Notes under the pieces: model-generated
What the model was told of the DNA's origin: nothing
What the model saw: only the letters and a program-made list of their open reading frames with translations
The model's database searches: none
Translations under genes and position numbers: made by a program
In this document: piece by piece, positions 1 through 9,452 of the stretch
Numbering within the stretch: position 1 is the first letter of the stretch
Layout: every line of letters starts with the position of its first letter
From: Mitsuaria sp. GD03876
GTDB lineage: Bacteria; Pseudomonadota; Gammaproteobacteria; Burkholderiales; Burkholderiaceae_C
Assembly (NCBI RefSeq): GCF_029840635.1
Contig: NZ_JAOCCU010000007.1
Coordinates: 62,001 to 126,000 of the forward strand
DNA: 64,000 nt
Reading direction: 5' to 3'

Positions 1-1625
1 GCCTCGACGTCCGGATGCATCAGCACGTTGCGCGCGCTCTTCGGGCCGGAGCAGTCGCCGCTGTCGGTCTGGCGGCCGTCGACGTAGACGCCGTCGGTGT
101 TGGTCATGCCCACGCGCAGGCCCTGCGTCGCGAACATGTGCGCCACCAGGCGCGACGTCGTCGTCTTGCCGTTGGTGCCGGTCACCGCCACGATCGGGAT
201 GCGGCCGTCCTCGCTGGCCGCGCCGCGGCTGCCGTGGCCGTAGATGCTGGAGATGATGGCCTCGCCGACGTCGCGGCCCTTGCCGTAGGACGGGCTCAGG
301 TGCATGCGCAGGCCCGGCGCGGCGTTGACCTCGACGATGCCGCCGCTCTGTTCCTCGAGCGGCTTGTGCACGCTCTCGGCCACCACGTCGACGCCGCAGA
401 CATGCAGCCCGACGACCGTGGCCGCCGCGATCGCGCGCGCCGCCACGTCCGGATGGACGTCGTCGGTCACGTCGGTGGCGGTGCCGCCGGTGGACAGGTT
501 GGCGTTGTTGCGCAGGATCACGCGGCGGCCCTTGTCGGGCACCGACTCGGGCGTCAGGCCCTGCAGGTCCAGGCGCGCGATGGCGATGTCGTCCAGCCGG
601 ATCTTGGTCAGCGAGGTCGCGTGGCCGTCGCCGCGGCGCGGGTCCTCGTTGACCTTGTCCACCAGCTGGCGCACCGTGTGCGCGCCGTCGCCGATCACGT
701 TGGGCGGGTCACGGCGGGCCGCGGCCACCAGCTTGTCGCCGACGACCAGCAGCCGGTAGTCGCTGCCGGGCAGGAACTTCTCGACCATCACGGTGCCGAT
801 CTCGTCGGCCGCCTTGTAGGCCATCTCCAGGTGCTCGCGCGTGGCGACGTTGACCGTCACGCCCTTGCCCTGGTTGCCGTCCAGCGGCTTGACCACCACC
901 GGCAGGCCGATCTCCTGCGCGAGGGCCCAGGCCTCGTCGACCGACTCCACCGGCGCGCCGATCGGCACCGGCACGCCGGCGGACTGCAGCAGCCGCTTGG
1001 ACAGGTCCTTGTCCTGCGCGATCGATTCGGAGACGGCGCTGGTGGCGTCGACCTCGGCGGCCCAGATGCGGCGCTGCTTGACGCCCCAGCCCAGCTGCAC
1101 CAGCGAGCCCTGCGTCAGGCGGCGGTACGGGATGCCGCGCTTGACGGCGGCCTCGACGATCGAGCCGGTCGAGGGGCCCAGGCGGATGTCCTCGTCCGTC
1201 TCGCGCAGCGCCTTGACGGCGGCGTCGGCGTCGAAGGCGGTGCCGGCCTGGGCCGCGGCGATCAGCTCGACCGCCTTGTCGAAGGCGGCGCGGCCGACGT
1301 CTTCCTCGCTGTACTCGACGACGACCTGGTAGGTGCCGTCCTCGGACGTGGTGTGGGTGTGGCTGAAGGTCACCGGGCAGCCGGCCTGCGCCTGCAGCGC
1401 CAGCGCGGCCTGCTCCAGCACGTGGGCCAGCGAGATCGGCGACTTGGCGCTGCTGGCCGGCCGCAGCGGGCCGATGCCGGGGAAGCGTTCGCGCAGGCGG
1501 GCCTCGAAGCCCTCCATGTCGGCGAGGGCGCGCTCGGTCTCGCTGCAATGCACGACCGCCTCGATGGCGGTGTGGCGGCTCCACATGTTGGGGCCGCGAA
1601 GGGCGCGGGTGCGGGAGACTTCCAT
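1..1625 (-). CDS. cphA: cyanophycin synthetase CphA (3' end outside window)
   Basis: Makes cyanophycin (multi-L-arginyl-poly-L-aspartate) in the cytoplasm from Asp, Arg and ATP. About 541 codons are visible; the family is usually 850-900 aa, so the C-terminal third is beyond position 1. Seen in order: the N-terminal CphA domain (opening MEVSRTRALRGPNMWS), an ATP-grasp domain around residues 210-440 (VVVKPLDGNQGKGVTV, then EVNAAPGLRMHL), and a Mur-ligase-like domain with an intact P-loop TGTNGKTTT near residues 482-490. The ATG at 1625 is chosen because it precedes the conserved RxLRGPNMW motif, which the neighbouring paralogue also has. It lies 73 nt downstream of that paralogue on the same strand, so the two are probably co-transcribed. 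With both ATPase sites intact this should be the catalytically complete enzyme. Confidence 0.93.
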   Translation of the reverse strand, partial: MEVSRTRALRGPNMWSRHTAIEAVVHCSETERALADMEGFEARLRERFPGIGPLRPASSAKSPISLAHVLEQAALALQAQAGCPVTFSHTHTTSEDGTYQVVVEYSEEDVGRAAFDKAVELIAAAQAGTAFDADAAVKALRETDEDIRLGPSTGSIVEAAVKRGIPYRRLTQGSLVQLGWGVKQRRIWAAEVDATSAVSESIAQDKDLSKRLLQSAGVPVPIGAPVESVDEAWALAQEIGLPVVVKPLDGNQGKGVTVNVATREHLEMAYKAADEIGTVMVEKFLPGSDYRLLVVGDKLVAAARRDPPNVIGDGAHTVRQLVDKVNEDPRRGDGHATSLTKIRLDDIAIARLDLQGLTPESVPDKGRRVILRNNANLSTGGTATDVTDDVHPDVAARAIAAATVVGLHVCGVDVVAESVHKPLEEQSGGIVEVNAAPGLRMHLSPSYGKGRDVGEAIISSIYGHGSRGAASEDGRIPIVAVTGTNGKTTTSRLVAHMFATQGLRVGMTNTDGVYVDGRQTDSGDCSGPKSARNVLMHPDVE

Positions 1626-1698
1626 CTGTCGTCTTTCGGTTCGACTGTTCTTTGAAGAGGCGGAGGCGGGTCGGGCGGCCGGGGCGGCGGGCGCCGGC

Positions 1699-3876
1699 TT
1701 ACTTCGGCAGCTCCGGCACGAAGGTGTCCAGGCCGGCGGAGATCAGCTCGGGCGAGATGCCCATGGCCCAGGCGGTGGCGACGGCCGCCAGCACCGAGTC
1801 GGTGGCGATCTCCTGGCCGGCGGCGCGGAAACGCGCCTGCAGCGAGTCGACGTTGGCGCCGGAGGTCTCCGAGCCGCCCTGCGCCAGCATCGCGGCGCCG
1901 CCGCGCAGGAACACGCCGCGGCCTTCGTCGGCGCGGTGCGCCGCCAGCGCGGCGTTGCCGGCGTCCTGCGCGTAGAAGATCACCTCGCCGTCGGAGAGCT
2001 CGGCCATCTCGGCCACCTTGGCCTCGTCGGCGTTGAGCACCGCGACGCCGTCGGACAGCACGACGTCGACCTGCGTGCGCAACACCTTGAAGAGCTGGTC
2101 CTCGGTCTGGATGTCGTGGTTGTCGAGCTCGGGCACGCGGCCCAGGTCGGTGACCAGGCCGACCTGGCAGCGGTCGTAGGCCAGGCCGTCGCCCAGGATC
2201 GTGCCGGCGCCGTTCTCGACGACGATCGCGTCGACCGCGCGGTTCATCAGCAGGCGGTGGCTGGCGGCCCAGGTGGCGCTGTCCTTGCGCTCGACGCGGC
2301 GGGTGCCCAGGAACAGGCCGTCGCCGCAGGCCAGGCCGACGCAGCGGCCGTTCAGGTGCAGCAGCCAGGCCACCAGGCGCGCGACCTGCGCGGTGCCGCG
2401 CGAGCCGGCCACGCCGACCACGGGGATGCGGCCGCCTTCGTCCTCGGCGAACAGGTGGTCGATGATCGCCTGGCCCACCGGCTGGGGCATGCCCTCGGCC
2501 GGCTTCAGGTGCATCAGCAGGCCCGGGCCGGCGTTGACCTCGACGATCGCGCCGCCGGTCTCGGACAGCGGCTTCGAGATGTCGGCGGTCACCAGGTCGA
2601 CGCCGGCGATGTCCAGCCCGACGGTGCGCACCGCCAGCGAGACCGCGTGCGCCACCTCCGGATGGATCTGCGCGGTGCAGTCGATCGCGACGTTGCCGTT
2701 GCGCTGGATCAGCACGCGGCGGCCGGCTTCCGGCACGCCGTCGCCGGCCAGGCCCTGGCGCTGCAGGTCCAGCAGCACGACCGGGTCGTCGCGGATGTCG
2801 ATGCGGTTGAGCGGGAAGTCCTCGGTCGTGCCGCGGCGCGGATCGGTGTTGATCTGCAGGTCGATCAGCTCGATGACGGTGTGCGTGCCGTCGCCGGTGA
2901 TCCAGGCCTCCTCGCCGCGCGCGGCGGCGACGACCTGGCCGCCGACCACCAGCAGCCGGTGCTCCATGCCCGGGATGTAGCTCTCGACCAGCACTTCCGA
3001 GCCTTCCTTGTCGGCCAGGTGGAAGGCGGCCTCGATGTCGGCCTGGTGGCGCAGGTCCAGCGTGACGCCGCGGCCGTGGTTGCCGTCCGACGGCTTGATC
3101 ACGACCGGCAGGCCCAGGTCCTGCGCGACGTCCCAGGCCTCGGCCGCGGTCTCGACCGCCTGGCCCGCGGGCACCGGCACGCCGACCGACTTCAGCAGTT
3201 CCTTGGTCAGGTCCTTGTCGCGCGCGATGCCCTCGGCGATCGCGCTGGTCATGTCGGTCTCGGCGGTCCAGATGCGGCGCTGGCGCGCGCCGTAGCCCAG
3301 CTGGACCAGGTTGCCGTCGTTGAGCCGGATGTGGGGGATGCGGCGGTCGGTCGCCGCGGCCACGATGGCGGCGGTCGACGGGCCGAGGTAGCAGTCGTCG
3401 AGCTTGTCGCGGATCGCCTCGACGGCGGCGTCGACGTTGAAGTCGTCGCCGTTGATCGTGGCCATCAGCAGCGCATGGCCCTGCTCGAGCGCGCAGCGGG
3501 CGACCTGCTCGTCGCGGGCGCGGAAGACCATCCGGTACACGCCGTGCCGCGAGGTCGAGCGCGTCTGCCCGAAGCCCGTGGGCATGCCCGCCAGGTTCAG
3601 CAGCTCGATGACGATGTGCTCCAGCACATGGCCCATCCAGGTGCCCTCGGTCAGGCGCTGCAGGAAGCCGCCGCGCTCGCCGACGCCGCAGTGGTGCTCC
3701 ACCAGCGCCGGCAGCCGGGCGCACAGGCGCTCGGTGAAGCCGGGGATCAGATGGGAGGGATGTTCTTCCAGGCCGCCGAGGTCCAGCCAGGTTTCCAGCA
3801 CCGGACGGTAGGTCCACATGTTGGGGCCGCGCAGGTAGTTGATGCGCAGGAGCTTGATGTCGTCGTGTCGGCTCAT
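1699..3876 (-). CDS. second cyanophycin synthetase, CphA'/CphA2-like, degenerate M-domain P-loop
   Basis: Paralogue of the adjacent CphA, 725 aa, over 100 residues shorter than canonical CphA. The ATG at 3876 (MSRHDDIKLLRINYLRGPNMW) is preferred to an upstream in-frame ATG at 3975 because homology begins here. The ATP-grasp domain looks intact (VVIKPSDGNHGRGVTLDL; EVNAGPGLLMHL), so one ligation step is probably retained. At the site equivalent to the TGTNGKTTT loop, near residue 482, the sequence reads VGVAGSRGTAQ: the lysine that holds the ATP phosphates is gone. Cyanobacterial CphA2 also lacks a functional second ATP site and polymerises beta-Asp-Arg dipeptides; CphA' genes beside CphA are known in beta-proteobacteria. 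Function here (dipeptide polymerase, helper of CphA, or regulator) is inference. It is first in a minus-strand unit with cphA and divergent from the ABC transporter. Confidence 0.9.
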   Translation of the reverse strand: MSRHDDIKLLRINYLRGPNMWTYRPVLETWLDLGGLEEHPSHLIPGFTERLCARLPALVEHHCGVGERGGFLQRLTEGTWMGHVLEHIVIELLNLAGMPTGFGQTRSTSRHGVYRMVFRARDEQVARCALEQGHALLMATINGDDFNVDAAVEAIRDKLDDCYLGPSTAAIVAAATDRRIPHIRLNDGNLVQLGYGARQRRIWTAETDMTSAIAEGIARDKDLTKELLKSVGVPVPAGQAVETAAEAWDVAQDLGLPVVIKPSDGNHGRGVTLDLRHQADIEAAFHLADKEGSEVLVESYIPGMEHRLLVVGGQVVAAARGEEAWITGDGTHTVIELIDLQINTDPRRGTTEDFPLNRIDIRDDPVVLLDLQRQGLAGDGVPEAGRRVLIQRNGNVAIDCTAQIHPEVAHAVSLAVRTVGLDIAGVDLVTADISKPLSETGGAIVEVNAGPGLLMHLKPAEGMPQPVGQAIIDHLFAEDEGGRIPVVGVAGSRGTAQVARLVAWLLHLNGRCVGLACGDGLFLGTRRVERKDSATWAASHRLLMNRAVDAIVVENGAGTILGDGLAYDRCQVGLVTDLGRVPELDNHDIQTEDQLFKVLRTQVDVVLSDGVAVLNADEAKVAEMAELSDGEVIFYAQDAGNAALAAHRADEGRGVFLRGGAAMLAQGGSETSGANVDSLQARFRAAGQEIATDSVLAAVATAWAMGISPELISAGLDTFVPELPK

Positions 3877-4041
3877 TGGGAGGAAGAGACGTGGAGGGGG
3901 ACCGGCGGCGGGCGACCGGAACGCGTTGCGGATGACAATTGTGCGCTTAAGCGAAAATCCCGCGAAACATGCCACGCTCTGGTCGGACCGGGATTTGCCC
4001 GGGGAGCGGCGTGGCCAGAAGTCTCTTCAGAAGAATCACGA
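3877..4041. promoter_or_regulatory. divergent spacer between cphA' and the ABC transporter
   Basis: 165 nt between two divergent genes of one pathway, so it must carry promoters for both. It has a perfect 10-nt palindrome CGCTTAAGCG at 3944-3953, just after another short palindrome (CAATTG), in a local AT-richer patch (3935-3960). These are plausible binding or melting sites, but no clear -35/-10 pair can be assigned by eye on either strand. Confidence 0.35.
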
Positions 4042-6339
4042 ATGCAGCATCCACATCCTGTCGCGTCGGCCGGTGCCGCCGGATCGGCCACCGCGGCCCT
4101 GCTGTCGGGCCTGCGGCCCGGCGAGAACGTCCGGGCCTCGCTGGAGGTTGACCTCGACACCCGCCTGCGCTTCTCGGCGGGCGGTCTGCAACTCACCGAC
4201 CAGCGGCTGCGCGCTGCCGAGACGGCCGAGGGGGGCGCCCCCGCGGTCCGGGACTGGCCCCTGACGCCCGACCTGCGCCTGCAGCTCAGCGACCACGCCG
4301 GCCTGGGCCTGCTGGAACTGGTGAACGCGGGCGGCCGGCTGGCGGCCTGGCGCTTCACGATGAAGGCCAACCTGCAGGCGCAGCGCTTCCAGGACGCCTT
4401 CAACCGCCGCGACGAGGCCACGCTGGACCAGGCCGACGAGCCCGAGCTCTGCCCCAGCTGCCAGGCCGTGCTGCCCGAGGACAGCGAGGAATGCCCGTCC
4501 TGCGCCCGCGAGCTGCACACGCCGCCGTCGACCTGGGTGCTGGCGCGGCTGTGGCGCTTCGCCCGGCCCTACCAGGGGCAGCTGCTGCTGGGGTTCCTGC
4601 TGATGCTGGGCGCGACCGGCGCCACGCTGGTGGCGCCCTACCTGACGATGCCGCTGATGGACGACGTGCTGATCCCGTTCCAGCAGGGCAAGCAGATCGA
4701 CACCGGGCTGGTGATGCTCTACCTGGGCGGCCTGTTCGGCGCGGCGATCGTGTCCTGGATCCTGGGCTGGGCCAAGACCTACATCCTGGCGCTGGTCTCG
4801 GAGCGCATCGCCGCGGACCTGCGCACCGCCACCTTCGACCACCTGCTGGGCCTGTCGCTGGAGTACTTCGGCTCCAAGCGCACCGGCGACCTGATGAGCC
4901 GCATCGGCTCGGAGACCGACCGCATCAGCGTCTTCCTGTCGCTGCACGCGCTGGACTTCATCACCGATTGCCTGATGCTGATGATGATCACGGTGATCCT
5001 GTTCTCGACCAACCCGTGGCTGGCGCTGGCCACGCTGGTGCCGCTGCCCTTCATCGCCTGGCTGATCCACCTGGTGCGCGACCGGCTGCGCACCGGCTTC
5101 GAGAAGATCGACCGGGTCTGGGGCGAGGTGACCTCGGTGCTGGCCGACACCATCCCCGGCATCCGCGTGGTCAAGGCCTTCGCCCAGGAACGCCGCGAGG
5201 CCGAGCGCTTCCGCACCGCCAACAAGCACAACCTGGTCGTCAACGACCGGCTCAACAAGACCTGGAGCCTGTTCACGCCCAGCGTCTCGCTGCTGACCGA
5301 GATCGGCCTGCTGGTCGTCTGGGCCTTCGGCATCTGGCTGATCGCGCATTCGCAGATCACCGTCGGTACGCTGACGGCGTTCCTGGCCTACATCGGCCGC
5401 TTCTACGGCCGGCTGGACTCGATGAGCCGCATCGTCTCGGTGACGCAGAAGGCGGCCTCCGGCGCCAAGCGCATCTTCGACATCCTGGACCACCACTCCA
5501 ACGTGCCCGAGCCCCAGCAGCCCGTCACGCTGGCCAAGGTCGAGGGCGGGCTGACGCTGCAGGACATCGGCTTCCGCTACGGCAACCGGACGGTGATCCG
5601 CGACCTGAACCTCGAGATCAAGCCCGGCGAGATGATCGGCCTGGTCGGCCACAGCGGCTCGGGCAAGAGCACGATGGTCAACCTGATCTGCCGCTTCTAC
5701 GACGTGACCGAGGGCGCGATCAAGCTCGACGGCGTCGACCTGCGCCGCTTCAAGCTGGCCGACTACCGGCGCCACATCGGCCTGGTGCTGCAGGAGCCCT
5801 TCCTGTTCTTCGGCACGATCGCGGAGAACATCGCCTACGGCAAGCCCGAGGCCACGCGCGAGGAGATCGTCGCCGCGGCCCGCGCCGCGCATGCGCATGA
5901 ATTCATCCTGCGGCTGCCGCAGGGCTACGACTCGCTGGTCGGCGAGCGCGGCCAGGGCCTGTCGGGCGGCGAGCGCCAGCGGATCTCGATCGCCCGCGCG
6001 CTGCTGATCGATCCCCGCATCCTGATCATGGACGAGGCCACCTCGGCGGTGGACACCGAGACCGAGAAGGAGATCCAGAAGGCGCTGGACAACCTGGTGC
6101 GGGGCCGCACGACGATCGCGATCGCGCACCGGCTCTCGACGCTGCGCAAGGCCGACCGCCTGGTGGTGATGGACCGCGGCGAGATCGTCGAGGTCGGCCC
6201 GCACGACGAGCTGATCGCCAAGCAGGGCGCCTACTGGCGGCTGTGGGAGGCGCAGGCCCGCCGCGTCGACGCCGAGGAGCAGGACAACGTGGTCGTCGTC
6301 CCGCCCAACGTCAACGTCCACACGGCCACGCAGGCCTGA
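4042..6339 (+). CDS. ABC transporter, fused permease/ATPase, cyanophycin-associated
   Basis: Inner-membrane half-transporter of the type IV (MsbA-like) fold, 765 aa. Residues 1-165 form an extra cytosolic domain not found in ordinary exporters, ending in a four-cysteine zinc-ribbon-like pair (CPSC..CPSC, near residues 140-156). Then come six predicted membrane segments (about 175-460) and a nucleotide-binding domain (about 500-740) with Walker A GHSGSGKST, signature LSGGERQR, Walker B ILIMDEATSAVD and H-loop AHRLST, all intact. The start is the ATG at 4042; the frame stays open far upstream only because of base composition. The next gene (DUF1854) follows after 20 nt. Families of this pair are known as neighbours of cyanophycin synthetases, which agrees with this locus. 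The substrate is unknown; cyanophycin-derived dipeptide, Asp or Arg are possibilities, not shown. Confidence 0.88.
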   Translation: MQHPHPVASAGAAGSATAALLSGLRPGENVRASLEVDLDTRLRFSAGGLQLTDQRLRAAETAEGGAPAVRDWPLTPDLRLQLSDHAGLGLLELVNAGGRLAAWRFTMKANLQAQRFQDAFNRRDEATLDQADEPELCPSCQAVLPEDSEECPSCARELHTPPSTWVLARLWRFARPYQGQLLLGFLLMLGATGATLVAPYLTMPLMDDVLIPFQQGKQIDTGLVMLYLGGLFGAAIVSWILGWAKTYILALVSERIAADLRTATFDHLLGLSLEYFGSKRTGDLMSRIGSETDRISVFLSLHALDFITDCLMLMMITVILFSTNPWLALATLVPLPFIAWLIHLVRDRLRTGFEKIDRVWGEVTSVLADTIPGIRVVKAFAQERREAERFRTANKHNLVVNDRLNKTWSLFTPSVSLLTEIGLLVVWAFGIWLIAHSQITVGTLTAFLAYIGRFYGRLDSMSRIVSVTQKAASGAKRIFDILDHHSNVPEPQQPVTLAKVEGGLTLQDIGFRYGNRTVIRDLNLEIKPGEMIGLVGHSGSGKSTMVNLICRFYDVTEGAIKLDGVDLRRFKLADYRRHIGLVLQEPFLFFGTIAENIAYGKPEATREEIVAAARAAHAHEFILRLPQGYDSLVGERGQGLSGGERQRISIARALLIDPRILIMDEATSAVDTETEKEIQKALDNLVRGRTTIAIAHRLSTLRKADRLVVMDRGEIVEVGPHDELIAKQGAYWRLWEAQARRVDAEEQDNVVVVPPNVNVHTATQA

Positions 6340-6359
6340 ACCGCGCCGAGGTCCCCTTC

Positions 6360-6827
6360 ATGAGCAACATCCAGACCCTGGCGCGCGACGCCTTCGGCCG
6401 CCTGCGGCTGGTCGACGCGGCCGGCCAGACCCACGAGAACGTCACCCCGGTGCGGGCGCATCCGCTGACGGCGCCGGAGGAGGGCCTGTCCCTGGTCGGC
6501 ACCGACGGCCACGAGATCGCCTGGATCGACCGCCTGGACGCGCTGCCGGCCGAGCAGCGCGAGCTGCTGCGCGACGAGCTCGCCCAGCGCGAGATGACGC
6601 CCACGGTGCAGCGGCTGCTGTCGGTGTCGACCTTCTCGACGCCGTCGCAATGGGCGGTGGAGACCGACCGCGGCCGCGCCGAGTTCATCCTCAAGAGCGA
6701 GGAGGACATCCGGCGCCTGGGCGAGGGCCGGCTGCTGATCGCCAGCTCGCACGGGCTGCACTTCCTGGTGCCGGACCGCTTCGCGCTGGACCGGCACTCG
6801 CGCAAGCTGCTCGAGCGCTTCCTGTAG
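6360..6827 (+). CDS. DUF1854 family protein, cyanophycin-associated
   Basis: 155 aa, soluble, no signal peptide. Begins at the ATG at 6360, 20 nt after the ABC transporter stop, and is probably translated from the same mRNA. Visible conserved elements are a segment with GTDGHEIAWIDRLDALP, the acidic run ELLRDELAQREMTP and a C-terminal half that repeats the style of the transporter's N-terminal domain (TDRGRAEFILKSEEDIRRL; SSHGLHFLVPDRFALD). The family has no known biochemical function. Its recurrent position beside cphA and this ABC transporter suggests a helper role in cyanophycin turnover or transport. A shared origin with the N-terminal domain of the transporter is possible but is only a visual impression. 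Confidence 0.85.
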   Translation: MSNIQTLARDAFGRLRLVDAAGQTHENVTPVRAHPLTAPEEGLSLVGTDGHEIAWIDRLDALPAEQRELLRDELAQREMTPTVQRLLSVSTFSTPSQWAVETDRGRAEFILKSEEDIRRLGEGRLLIASSHGLHFLVPDRFALDRHSRKLLERFL

Positions 6828-6853
6828 GCCCGGCGCCGGGAGGACCCGGCGGG

Positions 6854-7471
6854 TCAGTGCACCCGCAGCATCTGCAGCGCCGGCAGCTGCCAGCCGAAGG
6901 CCAGCGCCGCCAGCCGCAGCGCGGCCACGCCGACCATGCCCAGCACGAAGGCCCAGCGCATCGGCACGCCGATCGCCTTGAGCAGGAAGTACAGCGCGAT
7001 GCCGCCGATCGCGGCGGTGGCGTAGATGTCCTTGCGCAGCAGCAGCGGCGCCTGGCCGCTGAGCACGTCGCGCAGCACGCCGCCGCCGCAGGCGGTCAGC
7101 GTGCCCATCAGCGTCGCGGGCATCGGCTTGACGCCGTGTTCCTCGGCGATCTCGGTGCCGCACAGCGCGAACAGCGCCAGCCCCAGCGCGTCGGCGACCT
7201 TCAGCACCGCGATCGCGTGCTCCGGGAACGGCCCGACGGCCAGCGCCGCCAGCGCGCTGGCCACGATCACGGCCAGGTAGCGGGTGTCCTTCATCCAGAA
7301 CACCGGATGGCGGTTGAGCAGCAGGTCGCGCAGCGTGCCGCCGCCCACCGCCGTCATCGCCGCGATCACCATCAGCCCGAACAGGTCCAGCCCGGCCTGC
7401 ATCGCGGCCAGCGCCCCGCTGACGGCGAACACCGCCACGCCCAACAAGTCGAACCAATAGATCATCGGCAT
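6854..7471 (-). CDS. TRIC/UPF0126 family membrane protein (YadS-like)
   Basis: 205 aa, almost entirely hydrophobic, with about seven predicted membrane segments arranged as an internal duplication: FDLLGVAVFAVSGALAAMQAG in the first half and a matching LGLALFALCGTEIAEEHG in the second. Each half is followed by a GGGxLRDxL motif (VGGGTLRDLLLNRHP; CGGGVLRDVLSGQAP). This pattern defines the prokaryotic TRIC (trimeric intracellular cation channel) family, which conducts monovalent cations in the homologues studied. The start at 7471 (MPMIYWFDLLG) gives the usual family length; an upstream in-frame ATG would overlap htpG. It is divergent from htpG and shares the 79-nt spacer with it. Confidence 0.9.
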   Translation of the reverse strand: MPMIYWFDLLGVAVFAVSGALAAMQAGLDLFGLMVIAAMTAVGGGTLRDLLLNRHPVFWMKDTRYLAVIVASALAALAVGPFPEHAIAVLKVADALGLALFALCGTEIAEEHGVKPMPATLMGTLTACGGGVLRDVLSGQAPLLLRKDIYATAAIGGIALYFLLKAIGVPMRWAFVLGMVGVAALRLAALAFGWQLPALQMLRVH

Positions 7472-7496
7472 AGGGCGCGGAGTGTAGAGGCCGCCC

Positions 7497-7525
7497 CTTG
7501 AAATCGGCGACGGCCGATCCCATCT
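7497..7525 (+). promoter_or_regulatory. sigma-32 (heat-shock) promoter of htpG
   Basis: CCCCTTGAAA with CTTGAAA at 7497-7503, a 14-nt spacer, then TCCCATCT at 7518-7525. The E. coli sigma-32 consensus is CTTGAAA, 11-16 nt, CCCCATNT; only one position of the -10 differs. It ends 25 nt before the htpG start codon. No convincing sigma-70 -35 is seen here, so heat-shock control of htpG is the simplest reading. Confidence 0.75.
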
Positions 7526-7550
7526 CCCGCCGCGATAATCCAGACCCCAT

Positions 7551-9443
7551 ATGGACAAGCAAACTCATTCCTTCCAGGCCGAGGTCAAGCAGATCCTGCA
7601 CCTCGTGACGCACTCGCTCTACTCGAACAAGGAAATCTTCCTGCGCGAGCTGGTCAGCAATGCCTCCGACGCCTGCGACAAGCTGCGCTTCGAGGCGCTG
7701 GACCATCCGCAGCTGTTCGAGGACCAGCCCGACCTGGCCATCCGCGTCGCCTTCGACGCCGAGGCTCGCACCGTCACCATCAGCGACAACGGCATCGGCC
7801 TGTCCGCGGAAGAGGCCATCGCCCACCTCGGCACCATCGCCAAGAGCGGCACCCGCGAGTTCATGGCCAAGCTCGAGGGCGACCAGAAGAAGGACGCCAA
7901 CCTGATCGGCCAGTTCGGCGTGGGCTTCTACTCCGGCTTCATCGTCGCGGACCGCATCACCGTCGAATCGCGCCGCGCCGGCCTGCCGGCCGACCAGGGC
8001 GTGCGCTGGAGCTCCGAGGGCACCGGCGACTTCGAGGTCGAGACCATCGACAAGCCCGGCCGCGGCACCGACGTCACGCTGCACCTGCGCGAGGGCGAGG
8101 AGGAGTTCCTCAAGACCTGGCGCCTGAAGTCGGTCATCTCGAAGTACTCGGACCACATCTCGCTGCCGATCCTGATGCGCGCCGAGGAGTGGGACGCCGA
8201 CAAGGCCGAACAGGTACTGAAGGACGAGTGGGAGCCGGTGAACAAGGCCTCCGCGCTGTGGACCCGCAGCAAGAGCGACGTCACGCAGGCCGAGTACGAC
8301 GCCTTCTACCAGCAGATCAGCTACGACACCGAGCCGCCGCTGGCCTTCACCCACAACCGCGTCGAGGGCCGCAGCGAGTACACCCAGCTGCTCTACATCC
8401 CGGCCAAGGCGCCGTTCGACCTCTGGAACCGCGACAAGCGCGGCGGCGTGAAGCTTTACGTCAAGCGCGTGTTCATCATGGACGACGCCGAGGCGCTGAT
8501 GCCGGTCTACCTGCGCTTCGTCAAGGGCGTGATCGACTCCGCCGACCTGCCGCTGAACGTCAGCCGCGAGCTGCTGCAGGAAAGCCGCGACGTGAAGGCG
8601 ATCCGCGAGGGCTCGACCAAGCGGGTGCTGGCGATGCTGGAGTCGCTGGCCAACAGCGAGGACGCGGCCGAGCGCGACAAGTACGCGCGCTTCTGGACCG
8701 ACTTCGGCCAGGTGCTCAAGGAAGGCGTCGGCGAGGACCACGCGAACCAGGAACGCCTGGTCAAGCTGCTTCGCTTCGCGTCGACGCACGCCGACCAGGG
8801 CGTGTCCTTCGCCGACTACGTGTCGCGGATGAAGGACGGCCAGGAGACCATTTACTACATCACCGCCGACAGCCTGTCCGCCGCGAAGAACAGCCCGCAG
8901 CTGGAGATCTTCCGCAAGAAGGGCATCGAGGTGCTGCTGCTGACCGAGCGCGTCGACGAGTGGATGCTGTCCCACCTGTACGAGTTCGAAGGCAAGGCGC
9001 TGCAGTCCGTCGCCAAGGGCTCGGTCGACCTGGGCCAGCTCCAGGACGAGGACGAGAAGAAGAAGGCCGAGGAAGCCGCCGAGCAGTTCAAGCCGATGCT
9101 GGAGCGCCTGAAGACGACGCTCGAGGGCCGCGCCAAGGACGTGCGCGTCACGACGCGGCTGGTGGACTCGCCGGCCTGCGTGGTCGTCGAGGAAGGCGAC
9201 ATCAGCGGCCACCTGGCCCGCATGCTGAAACAGGCCGGCCAGGCCGCGCCGGTGTCGCTGCCGACGCTGGAGGTCAACCCCGACCACGCGCTGGTGAAGA
9301 AGCTCGGCGCGATCGAGGCCGAGGACGCGCGCTTCGCCGACCTGGCGCAGGTGCTGTTCGACCAGGCGCTGCTGGCCGAAGGCGGGGTCCTCGAGGACCC
9401 GGCCGCCTACGTCCGCCGCGTCAACGCGCTGCTGCTGGGCTGA
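7551..9443 (+). CDS. htpG: molecular chaperone HtpG (Hsp90)
   Basis: Cytoplasmic ATP-dependent chaperone, 630 aa, normal length. N-terminal GHKL ATPase domain (about 1-220): helix motif [14 protein letters not shown], Asp in [10 protein letters not shown], glycine-rich lid [11 protein letters not shown] and [14 protein letters not shown]. The middle domain carries the catalytic-loop arginine region ([17 protein letters not shown], about 335-352). The C-terminal dimerisation domain ends at LLLG without the eukaryotic MEEVD tail, as expected for bacteria. The ATG at 7551 lacks a good Shine-Dalgarno sequence; the start is set by homology ([16 protein letters not shown]). A sigma-32 promoter lies directly upstream. 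Confidence 0.98.
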   Translation: MDKQTHSFQAEVKQILHLVTHSLYSNKEIFLRELVSNASDACDKLRFEALDHPQLFEDQPDLAIRVAFDAEARTVTISDNGIGLSAEEAIAHLGTIAKSGTREFMAKLEGDQKKDANLIGQFGVGFYSGFIVADRITVESRRAGLPADQGVRWSSEGTGDFEVETIDKPGRGTDVTLHLREGEEEFLKTWRLKSVISKYSDHISLPILMRAEEWDADKAEQVLKDEWEPVNKASALWTRSKSDVTQAEYDAFYQQISYDTEPPLAFTHNRVEGRSEYTQLLYIPAKAPFDLWNRDKRGGVKLYVKRVFIMDDAEALMPVYLRFVKGVIDSADLPLNVSRELLQESRDVKAIREGSTKRVLAMLESLANSEDAAERDKYARFWTDFGQVLKEGVGEDHANQERLVKLLRFASTHADQGVSFADYVSRMKDGQETIYYITADSLSAAKNSPQLEIFRKKGIEVLLLTERVDEWMLSHLYEFEGKALQSVAKGSVDLGQLQDEDEKKKAEEAAEQFKPMLERLKTTLEGRAKDVRVTTRLVDSPACVVVEEGDISGHLARMLKQAGQAAPVSLPTLEVNPDHALVKKLGAIEAEDARFADLAQVLFDQALLAEGGVLEDPAAYVRRVNALLLG

Positions 9444-9452
9444 GCGCCCGCT

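Noticed and set aside
1333-4041. Upstream extension of the ABC transporter frame
   Set aside because: It lies antisense to the cyanophycin synthetases and has no similarity; the true start is at 4042.
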